A stretch of DNA of 64,000 nt from Diplosphaera chodatii (taxonomy: Eukaryota > Chlorophyta > Trebouxiophyceae > Prasiolales > Stichococcaceae), in assembly GCA_032358165.1 (NCBI GenBank), contig JAALGY010000038.1, positions 496,001 to 560,000 on the forward strand, in the 5' to 3' direction. Below are positions 35,967 to 51,500 of this stretch, piece after piece. How positions within the stretch are numbered: the first letter of the stretch is position 1; every line of letters begins with the position of its first letter. The notes beneath the pieces were generated by a model, which had not been told where the DNA came from, did no database searches, and saw only the letters and a list, made by a program, of their open reading frames with translations. A program made the translations under genes and the position numbers.

Positions 35967-36446
35967 ATGACCGACTCGGGCCTTACGGGACTCGCTGCTG
36001 GAGTACCTCAGGACGATCCGCAGACCAAAGCCGCTGCTGACCTGCGGCCGCCCAAGCAGCGCTACAAAGAGCACGCGCAGAGCGAGTCAGCCGCAACGCC
36101 GCCGAACGAGCCAAAGCCAGCTCAGCAGTCTGACAAGCGGCCGCTGTCGGCTGTGCTGGACGAGGCAGAGGACGAGATCGTTGCATCGGCAGCGGGTGGT
36201 GCGGGATCCTCCGGCAGTGGGCCGCAGGGCAGCGGCGATCCTCCGGGAGTATCGCAGCCGAGGCAGGTTAAGCAGCCGCGGCAGCAGGACTCGCTGATCC
36301 GCAATATTGCACGGCCGCACAAGCCGCGCATCGGGCCAGAGTACCAGGCGGAGCTGCCAGCCTATAATCCCAACCACGCTCGGGCGCGACCCTGACCACT
36401 TGCTGACACGCAGCGGCAACCGCACCATTGCACAATTTGATAAGGT
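35967..36446 (+). pseudogene. ELM2-like ORF with apparent frameshift
   Basis: ATG 35967 opens a Gln/Pro/Ser-rich frame (MTDSGLTGL...) with a Lys/Arg patch leading to PHKPRIGPEYQAELPAYNP, which resembles the (R/K)VGPxxQAxxP signature of ELM2 domains found in HDAC-associated chromatin proteins. That frame stops at TGA about 36393-36395. A different frame continues PTTLGRDPDHLLTRSGNRT and ends at a good gtaagc donor after ...FDK, so the protein seems to shift frame near 36365-36385. No downstream exon fits well before the next gene starts at 36579. It may be a one-base assembly error, a real frameshift, or a 142-aa protein ending at the stop. It is typed as pseudogene only because the frame is broken as read. 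Confidence 0.4.
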
Positions 36447-36578
36447 AAGCAACCCCCTGGATCAATCGCAAGGACCCTGTCATGTTTTGCACTGTGCATA
36501 GACGCGAGTTGCAGCAGAAGCATGGCGCCATTGAGCCAACACCAGGTTTGACTGGCGCCGTCTGCAGCAGGCACCGGG

Positions 36579-42927
<6,349 letters not shown>

Positions 42928-43696
42928 TCGGCAGTACTTCGAAGCTGCAACAGTGTACAGTGTGCGCTATGTATATGGAGCAATCTCAGAACAACTGGCG
43001 CATTGTGATGCTGGCCGTCCATGATGGCAGCGTGTGCGTTGCAGTGGCTGCATGTCTCAGCATCAGATGATTGGCTTGACATAACAGAGCCCTCTTCCAG
43101 ATGACAAGGTGCAGTCGGGGGGCAGAAATGCAGATCATCTATGCATATGCAACTGTCCAACCTACATCAGCTCACTCAACACTCCTGGGGAGTGATCTTG
43201 CCACGTCAGCAGCTTGATGTTTGCCATGCAAGTACACTTGGTTGCGGCAGGCAATCGGCAGTTGCTCGTCATCGGTACGCTCCGACGCACTGGTGTACAG
43301 CTCTGGTGGCGCGGCCGCAAAGATTTACAACAACTCCGAAGGCAAGCGCCTGGTCTCGGTTGCGATAAGCGAATAGATGCCGCGGTTTGCACATGTTCGT
43401 GGTAGACGCAAGCTGCAGGCATGCCATGGCACTACGTCACGTATTTTATGCCCTATGAGAGCTGACGCGATGGCACGGTTGGCAGTGACCAAGCGATCGT
43501 GATCGGATTGAAACGCTGACGTGCATTCGAGCACACATCAGGCGGACTAGTGGCCGCTGAGGCTGTGGCATATACGAGGAGCAATTCTGGGTGCTGCGCA
43601 TGATCAGATCTCTTGTGGCGGCATGTCCGCAGTGCATCCAGCTTTCTGATGTCGCAATCACAGCTGGCTGGGCCGTCGATCCACGGCACAGCAAGC
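42928..43696. other. Spacer after the FAN-like gene
   Basis: About 770 bp without supported exons. It presumably carries the 3' UTR of the FAN-like gene and the promoter of the following gene. No RNA gene or repeat is evident. Confidence 0.4.
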
Positions 43697-43837
43697 ATGG
43701 AGGATGCACCATGCATGAATTGTGGACACCTCGGCGCACAGCTCATGTGTTCCACATGCGGTGATGTTGTCTGTCGTTGCAGGTGTGCAGTCTGGCGCGC
43801 TGCACTGCAGGCAGATCTGGCTAGTTGCCAGCGTTGA
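43697..43837 (+). CDS. Short MYND-like zinc-finger ORF
   Basis: ATG 43697 begins a 46-codon frame ending TGA 43835-43837, only 15 bp before the start of the ARM-repeat gene. Cysteines are spaced CMNC-x8-CSTC-x4-C-x3-C followed by VW, close to the first part of a MYND finger (C-x2-C-x7-10-C-x2-C-x4-C-x3-C) but without the final H-x3-C. It may be an independent small protein, an upstream ORF in the leader of the ARM gene, or an N-terminal exon that is spliced (a gtgtgc donor lies at the CRC/RC position). No function is assigned. Confidence 0.3.
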   Translation: MEDAPCMNCGHLGAQLMCSTCGDVVCRCRCAVWRAALQADLASCQR

Positions 43838-43852
43838 CGTTGGTCAACCAGC

Positions 43853-44938
43853 ATGGTGAAGCGCAGCCGAGACGAGGACTCGGATGCCGTGGCGGCGGCT
43901 CAGCAGCTGGAGGCGGCTGCCGGGGGCCAGGGGGACGCCGCAAGGAAACAAAAGGCGCTCTCGGCTGTTGTGGCGGTCATAGATCCTGCTGACGAGCAGT
44001 ACGAGGCACAGAAGGAGCTGGCGCAGCATGGTGCGCTGTCGGCCATCGCGACGCTGCTGGAGGACAGCTCCGCAGCAGTGGCGGCGGCAGCAGCGGATGC
44101 GCTGCTGAAGCTGACGCAGCACAGCCCGGCTGTGCTGAACAGGCTGTACTTAGGGGACGGCTTCACGATGGGCAACCCGGATTCGGTCAGCTACAACCCC
44201 GTGCAGTCGGAGGTCGTGGACTTGGGTATCATCAGCACGCTGGTGAAGCTGCAGTTCGAGAGCAGCGGGCAGGAGGCCGACGCAGCGTTCGCCGCGCTCG
44301 CGGCGCTGAACTCCTACAACAGGACCAACAAGCTGGCGACGCTGCACGAGCTCGTGCGGCGGCTCATTGACGGCGATGAAAAGGCAATGCCTGCGGTGGA
44401 GACGCTGCTCGATGGCCTGGACTTCAACGATGACGCGGCTGTGGTCCTGGACCAGGCGCTGGGTCCCCTGCTGTCCACGCTGTCCTCTGGCTCCGATAAG
44501 GACCAGCGGGCGGCGGCCAGCCTGCTGGGCGTGGTGCTGGCCAAGCGCCCCGGCATCGCGGACTTCCTGGTGGCGGAGGGCGCACTCAGGGCCGCCGTGC
44601 AGCTGCTGCTCAAGGGCGACAAGCAGACGGCGGACGTAGCGGTGGCGGCGGTGTGGGGCCTGGTGAAGGGCAACCAGAAGCTGCTGCGGCCCGAGGCGGA
44701 CGCCCTGGGCGCCAGCGGCACCGCGCTCGCCGGGCCGCTGCTCGACATCGTCCTGCGTGGCAAGGATGATGTGCCGGACGTTGATGAGGGGGAGGAGCCG
44801 GCGGCGGACGCGAGCGGCGCCGACAACAGCGAGGCGGCGTTGGCGCTGCTGCGCGCCCTGTCCCGCGCCGACCCCCAGGTGCAGGCGAAGACGGATAACA
44901 CCGCTGAGGCGCAGCCGGCGCGCTGCTGCATCATGTGA
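43853..44938 (+). CDS. Intronless ARM/HEAT-repeat protein with C-terminal CaaX box
   Basis: Single uninterrupted frame of 361 aa starting MVKRSRDEDSD (basic/acidic head, possible nuclear signal). The body is a run of Ala/Leu-rich helical pairs typical of armadillo repeats (QHGALSAIATLLEDSSAAV, AADALLKLTQHSPAVLNRL, AAASLLGVVLAKRPGIADFL, ALRAAVQLLLKGDKQTADVA). The middle segment (LYLGDGFTMGNPDSVSYNP, FAALAALNSYNRTNKLATL, VETLLDGLDFND) resembles beta-catenin-like protein 1 (CTNNBL1), a spliceosome-associated ARM protein whose N-terminus is usually longer. The C-terminus is CCIM (44924-44935), a CaaX motif with Met at X, expected to be farnesylated. Absence of introns is odd among these intron-rich neighbours. 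CTNNBL1-like identity is a suggestion, not a call. Confidence 0.8.
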   Translation: MVKRSRDEDSDAVAAAQQLEAAAGGQGDAARKQKALSAVVAVIDPADEQYEAQKELAQHGALSAIATLLEDSSAAVAAAAADALLKLTQHSPAVLNRLYLGDGFTMGNPDSVSYNPVQSEVVDLGIISTLVKLQFESSGQEADAAFAALAALNSYNRTNKLATLHELVRRLIDGDEKAMPAVETLLDGLDFNDDAAVVLDQALGPLLSTLSSGSDKDQRAAASLLGVVLAKRPGIADFLVAEGALRAAVQLLLKGDKQTADVAVAAVWGLVKGNQKLLRPEADALGASGTALAGPLLDIVLRGKDDVPDVDEGEEPAADASGADNSEAALALLRALSRADPQVQAKTDNTAEAQPARCCIM

Positions 44939-45728
44939 GGGTGTTCCAGCGCTGCAGACGTTGACAGTGGCAGAGCACAAGCAAACACTGGCAGGAGCTG
45001 CAGTGTGTGCTTGTGCGCAATGATGCACATGCGCCTCATGATGCTCGCCGCGGCTCAGTTGGCAATGTTGACACACTGCATTGGAACTTCATCGTGCACC
45101 GTGCTGCTGTGAACACAGGCACTCAGGCTGCTTGTGATCCATGCTCCTTGTTGTGCTCAGATGGTATCTGGGATGCTCTGCCCCGCTTCACTGAATACTG
45201 CAAAGTTCATCAAGAAGACCCTGCTCAATGGCTATGATGACTGGTGCACCTTCACGCTAGACTCCCAGCGACCATTTTGCTGTCATCCTGCCAAGCTGCT
45301 TACTCATACACTAAAACTGCACAGAATCATGTGCAATCACTCCTGCCCCAAGCTGCACACAAACGCTCATCTAGATGCAAAAATTGTACAGTCTGCCTCC
45401 GCCCCAGCACTTGGTATGTGGCGAGGGTTGCGCTAGTTCAAATCTGCCGTCCTGCAGTTGATCACCTAGGTACGCACGTCTGCCTTGCCGGCAGGATGCC
45501 TCTGCGAAAGCGACACCCTGGCCGCAGCCTCTGCCGCCCCATGCGCACCATGAACCCCCTAAGCTGGCAGCTGCCATGGCGACCTTCCTAGCTGACCCGC
45601 CCTGTGCGCAGCATCAGGCGCCGCATGGCAGCTGCCATCCACCGCTGCAGGCACGTTGCAGATGCCTCACAACGGCATCGCAGGTGGCGGTGGCGGCAGC
45701 CTGACCGCAGGCGCTGCTCGACAGAGCG
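44939..45728. other. Convergent 3' spacer
   Basis: Lies between the stop of the rightward ARM gene and the stop of the leftward membrane protein gene. About 790 bp with no supported exon, RNA gene or repeat; probably both 3' UTRs. Confidence 0.45.
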
Positions 45729-47005
45729 TCAGAACATCTTGCGGGGCGCCGAGCCAACGGCAATGCTGCCACCGCTGAGGGCGCCTGCCGCCAGGTCCGC
45801 ACCGGACAGCCCGCGGCCGAGCGTGCCGCTGCTGCTGGGCCGCGACAGCATCTGCGACCCGGGGTGCACCGCCAGGCTGCCCGAGGACGTGTGGCCGAGC
45901 GCCGAGCGCTGCCCGCTGTGCCGCCTGCGATGGTCAGTTTTCACCCCTCTCCAATATGCCATGGGATCTCCAAACCAACAGCAGCCACGGCCGCTGCAGG
46001 CTGTGGCGTATTGAAACACGACAGCTAAACAGATGGGAGTGGCGGTGCTGCAGCACCTGAGGCTGCTGGTGCGGGTGGCGGACGGGTGCGTGGGCGAGCC
46101 GCCGGGCGACTCCAGCATGGACTCGCCGCTCTCGCTGGACGTCGGCTGCCGCTTCGCCATCATATTGCACATCATCGAGAACACCTGCAGCCGTGGCGTA
46201 CTTCTGGCTGCCATGCCTGGCTGCGGGTGGTGGCAGCCTGAGTGTGTGTGGACAACAGCACTGCATGGCTCCTGGGCGGCAGTGTGTCGCTGCAAAGCAC
46301 ACTCACCAGCGCGGGCAGTATGACCCAGTACAGCTGCAGCACCCAGTCCAAGGTCGTTTCCAGTTTTGGAAAGCTCCTGCATGTCTGGCACATGGCTTGC
46401 TGTACACCACTGCAACCGAGCTCGGACCGTCAACGGTGCCCCGTGTGCCCCTGTTGCCACTTTCGGCTGGCCAGCAGGCTCTGCGCACCTGACCCGCTGG
46501 TGCGCCAGGAATGTGCGGAAGTGGGCCTCGACCTGCGGGTCGATGCCCGGGCTGTGCAGGAAGTCCTCCACAAGGACCGCCATCTGCAGATGCATGGATC
46601 GAGGTCATACACAGCACAGGCACCTAGCCATTTAAAGTGCAAGCAACAGTCGGATCCTGCAACCGATGCGCGTATGGATACAAGCTCAAGGCACACCCAG
46701 ACATGGGCCGCACGCATGACTGTAGCACATCTGTCAAAGCGCTGGTTCAAATGAGCACTGCACGCATGCCCGGAGCACGTTGACATTCATAAATGTTGGC
46801 TCGCCTTCTTGGAGTCTGTGGTGATATTGAACAGGGCCGCTTTGATGCTGCCGCCGTCAGCGGGCGCCTGGGTGAACAGGAGCGCCCAGGCGCTGCGGAG
46901 CAGCGTCACCGGCGACAACAGCAGCGCCTGCAGCCAGCCGCTCCGCCACACCAGCACCGCCGCAAGCAGCAGCAGCAGCCCACGCAACGGACTCAGGCGC
47001 ACCAT
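45729..47005 (-). CDS. Unknown N-terminally membrane-anchored protein, 5 exons
   Basis: Exons 46805-47005, 46489-46583, 46307-46373, 46057-46184 and 45729-45924 join in phase (0, 2, 0, 2) to about 229 aa ending SAPRKMF plus a stop. The start MVRLSPLRG is followed by two hydrophobic stretches (LLLLLAAVLVW and LQALLLSPVTLLRSAWALLF) suggesting a membrane anchor or hairpin. A middle segment LVEDFLHSPGIDPQVEAHF and LDWVLQLYWVILPALVF is conserved-looking and partly hydrophobic. The tail is Ser/Gly-rich and probably disordered. The first intron appears to use a GC donor (AAG|gcgagc), because the standard reading stops at 46787. No family is recognised. Confidence 0.5.
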
Positions 47006-48543
47006 GTTGCCGCCCCACGAGCGCCTCGCCGCTGGCCTGCTATTGCATTGTCATGGCTTCATTTGAACATCCATTTCAGCGGGTCATTCCGGCGCCTCGA
47101 CAGCCTGCTCGCGCAGGAGCAACACTCCCACAGTGGATAGACGTTTCGTTTTGCTGTTTGAATGGTCGATCAGGCGACGACGCGCAAGTTCACATTGCGT
47201 CTCGGTGTTGGGCCAAAAAGAGTACGGCACATCTGCCAGGGATGTCAGCCGGCACGGTCTCCATCTCCCCAGTGCATGGTCTTCATCATGACCGGGAATC
47301 CAGTGCATTACACCAATCGTAGCATTGCCTGTTGGCACGGGCCACCTTCGGCAGAGCAGGCTGGCACCGCAGCGTGCTGTTCACGGTCTAGCTGCGCAAC
47401 CTTCAGCCCAGGGGTCTCATCCTCACGACGCAGCGGTCTGCGCAAGGCAAGACAGGGTGTGACTCGGTCTTGGGCTGGTCGTTGGAGATTTTCACGGCGT
47501 GGCAGGAGCTCCAGCCCAGGGGTCTTGAGGCGCCACTGGCGCCGGCCGCCACATACTCGCGCGCAGCACTGCAGCGTCTCCAGCAGGTGCAGTCCGGTCA
47601 GGGGATAGTTTCACTTGCTGAGCGCTGGCGGGAGGGAGACTTGTGAGACACTTTTGTGCTGAGGCTCACACCGGCGCGGCCTTTGCCCCGCTAGCGCCGC
47701 CATTGGCCGCTGTCCATTTTGCCCTTGGCGTTTCAGCTGTACTCTGGCGTGCTCGTCGCATGCTGCGCAAGTCTCACCCGATTTGCTGTGCACAACCTGG
47801 GGCGCGGGCAGAGTCGTGTCAGCCTGGTCTGGCCGGCAAGCACATCATGATATGCACGCAATCGGTGGACAGCTCTGCGTCGCGACTGTTGGCCCGTGCG
47901 GCCCTTGCCCGCCCGCTACTGTTGAGGTTGCTTTGCTGTGTCTCTGTTGGACGTCATGGTCCACGGTCATAGCCATAGTTGTGATAGCTGCTTGGCAGTT
48001 CCTGGTGTCAAGCATGCAGGATGGCTGTATGCCTACGCAGGCGGAGGAGGCCGCTTTGTGTGACAACTGTGCTCGGCTGAGCTGCTCACTTTGCATGATC
48101 CCAGCGTTCATGGTGGCACTAATGAGGGTGAGGCTCTTGACGGTTCTAGCACTGACCTTCATGGGCTAAGCCGTGCACAATCTGCTGGCGCCAACAGGTG
48201 CTGGCGATCGGGGCATCTGCTGATCAGCTGCTAGCGCTGCCACTCTCGCCGGCTTTCAGGACCGTCCTGCGGCAAGCCTGCTGGAACAGCAGCAGCGCAT
48301 CTTCGCCGGCTGCTGCTGCGTCGCTCATCAGACTACACCGCGCAGCACCCCGGCCTGTAGCGCAGTCTCCCAGCGGAGTGTGCGTGGGTCGGACGTGACC
48401 TCCAGGCGGCCGCTGCTGTGGCACGCCAGCAGCGACGCCAGCAGCGACTGCGGCTCCCAGCCTGCCAGCCAGCCAACCTGGGTCTGGCGCTTGGGTATGC
48501 CGGGCGTGGCTGATGCCACGATGCGCTGACGCTCTGGACATCC
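47006..48543. other. 1.5 kb region with fragmentary leftward coding signal
   Basis: No complete gene could be built. Leftward stretches look protein-like at about 48404-48519 (WLAGWEPQSLLASLLACHSS), 48224-48350 (ALLLFQQACRRTVLKAGES) and about 47420-47589 (PLGWSSCHAVKISNDQPKTE), each in a different frame and separated by possible introns, so a leftward gene divergent from the kinase may exist. A rightward alternative at 48198-48398 is also open. The promoter of the membrane protein gene lies at the left end. Confidence 0.3.
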
Positions 48544-51500
48544 ATGACAGACCAGGATGCTGGCGGGCGGGACATCCTGCCGTCAGTGAAAGCTGCAGCG
48601 CGCCCGCATGCACCCCTAGGCAGCCTCAGCGCCCGCGCCTGTCAGCAGCGCAGCCGCTGGCGGATTGCAGCATGGCAGGGCAGCGCCGCAGCGCTGCTGC
48701 TCGCGCTGGCGGCCCTGGCGGCAGTGGCGGCGGTCCCGCCGCTGCACGGCAGCTCAGCAAACGGTAGCGGCAATGGGCTGCAGACGCAGCACAGCCAGCC
48801 GCTTTGGACGGCGTGGACGGGCGGCATGGCGTCCCAGCGGCGCCTGCTGCAGCGGTCCGCGCCGCCGCAGCAGAGCCAGGCCGCACAGCAGGCGGCGGCG
48901 GCCGCCTCGCAGCAGGGCGGAGACATCGCGCTGGATGGCACGGACATGACCAACTACACCCAGAGGGGGAGGAGCGTCAACAACCCCAACGACTTCCCGG
49001 TGCCCGCCGGCTACGAGTGCGCGCTCTCCCCACACGCCGCAGTCTGTCATCCTGTTGCAGCAGCAGAAACGCCCCTCAGCATGTCCTGGACTGGTTCTCC
49101 TGGTTGTGGCCAGGCTGCTGCCCTCTTCACAGAACGAGCAGCTTGCGTCCTTGCTGCAGGCCGGTGATGAGCGCGGTCCACCGCGTCGTGGGGCCGTACG
49201 TCATCAAGAACCGGCCGGACATGGAGCGCGCCTGGCAGCGCGCCTTCGAAAACTACTTCAAGCCGCTGGGCGTGGAGGTCCGGTGGACCAACTACACCGT
49301 GCGGCCCGCGACCAACTTTGGTGAGCGGGTTGATAGATGAAGCCAGAGCGAAGTGTGGACCATCGGTCCAATTGGTTTTTTTTTAAGTAAGTGTCTCAGG
49401 CAGCCATGTCCATGACGGCCCTAGCAGAGCGGGGACGATAATGTTCCTACACGCTGAGCTTCGCCTCGCTCTCAACAGGTCCTGTGGGCTCCTTCCTGCG
49501 CGCCAGCATGCGGGCGGTGGACGAGCAGGTGGTGATGTACCAGAAGAAGGGCCTGGGGCCGCGCACCAACCTGACGCTGGGCACTGTGTTCAACCAGACC
49601 GCGTACCTGCAGCAGCTGGTCACCGTGGAGGTGCGGCTGTGATCAGGCCTGCTGGCTCATTCTAGCATCGCAGCTGCACAGGGGCCAAGGCTGCGATGCC
49701 ATTCTGTGCGCCGGACGGCGGACCTGGAATAGGGTGTCACAGACAGCGGCATGCTTGCTGATGTCGACGGCAGTTGCAGCAGGCAGATCACGCAGCGGGC
49801 TGAGCTGACACTCGTCTCCGCGTGCAGTATGGCTTCCAGGACGCCTCTCTGGTGGTGTTGTCGGAGCGTGCCATCTCGCCGTCATTCCTTGCCAGCCAAG
49901 GAGAGTATGGCGGTGCCTCGACGATCATCGAGGTGCAGTCTGCTCATGTGTTAGCTAGACCTGCGTGTTTGGCAGGGAATACGCAGGTCAGGGTGATGTC
50001 TGGGTACTTTTGTTGCACATCCACTGCTTGCGTGCTCCGCAATGCAAATACATCTCAAGACGCCGCTGCCCTGGTGCAGCTGACTGGCGACAACCTGGAC
50101 CCGTTCACGGTGGACAAGCAGAACGTGGTGCTGCTGACCCTGACGACTGTGTTCAACGCGCTGAATTCGAACCCGGTGTTCTATGTGAACATCTCCAACT
50201 TCCTGCCTGACGGGCATGCTGAGCACGGCAGCGCCCCCAACGGCAAGGAGCTTGTGCAGCATGATGCCTCGCCGCCCGCCCCAACTGGTCGCAGGTGCGG
50301 TGCCAAGTGCAGTGCCTCCACTTGTGTCTGCTGCCGACACCGTTAGGCATGTGCATTGCCATGTTTGTGCCGCACCTCGGTTGTTAGCGGGCGGGCTCCT
50401 GAAGTGACGCAGTGGACAAGCTGGTGGCATGTAGCCAACCCTGTCAGTGATGAGCGTGTCGCATTAGTATGCTAGTGATAGTAGCATAGTAGTAGTAGAA
50501 GTGCCCCTGCTGCGGAGAGCATGTGCACTGTTGCTGTGAGACCGACGCTCACACTGTCTTTGAAATGGTGCCAGGCTGGCACGGCGCCTCATGTCAGGCT
50601 CGCCGGCTGCGTCTACAAACGGGGCGCCATTGGGCAGCCCGTCCAACCCGGTCATCATCGATGTGTGGACGGGCATGAAGCCACTGCGGGGCCATAACAT
50701 GGCCCAGTTCTGGAATCACACGCTGAACCAGGTATACACCAGCAGCCAGTGAACAGTCTGTTACAGGCAGCCTCTGCACGGATGCACACATCATAGTGTA
50801 CATGCACAGCAGCAGCATGGCAGCCTTCCTTTGCTTTCAAAGACGATTGTTTTGTCTTGCCCTGCAGGCCAATGCGCAGCAGCTGTATGTCATCAATGGT
50901 GATGGCGGCATTGGCGTCGCGTACACATACCGCAACTTCACAGCTACTAGCCAGTACTACGGTGTGGCGCTGGTGGGCACATTCCAGAGCAGCGAGCTGT
51001 ACCAGGTGAAGGGCATCCTGCAAATGTGTTCCTAACCCGTTTCTGGGCAGGCCAGCATATCTAACAAAGACCCTGCTGGTCACTCGGTCCTGTTTTGTTT
51101 GCCTCACTCCAAGGCAGTGCATTGCTCCTTGCACTTCAGATCATGGTCGTCTGGCTGCTGGAGGAGCTTACTCACTGCTTTGTGCCTTGCACCCTGCAGC
51201 GATCAGACAGCGGGGACTACACAGTGGTGTTCGACCCCAACGCCACCGTGCCAGCGGCGCTGCCAAAACCCCAGCTGCCGTCGCCGGGGTCCGGGGCGCA
51301 GGTGGAGGCGGCGCCCACCCCGGAGCTCGCGCCCGGCGCAGACCTTGTGGGCGGCCTTGGGTGCGCTGCCACCTGACGTCACAGCCCAATGTTATTGCGG
51401 GTTTGGGGTTAGGGGGTTTCCGCAGGGACAGCAGCAGCACACGGCTTGCTGCCAAGACCACTGCCAGGACCACTGCCAAGAGCACTGAAACCCACACGTT

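Noticed and set aside
44150..45076. 308-codon minus frame opposite the ARM gene
   Set aside because: It is an antisense shadow of the ARM-repeat ORF, whose plus-strand protein has clear repeat periodicity.
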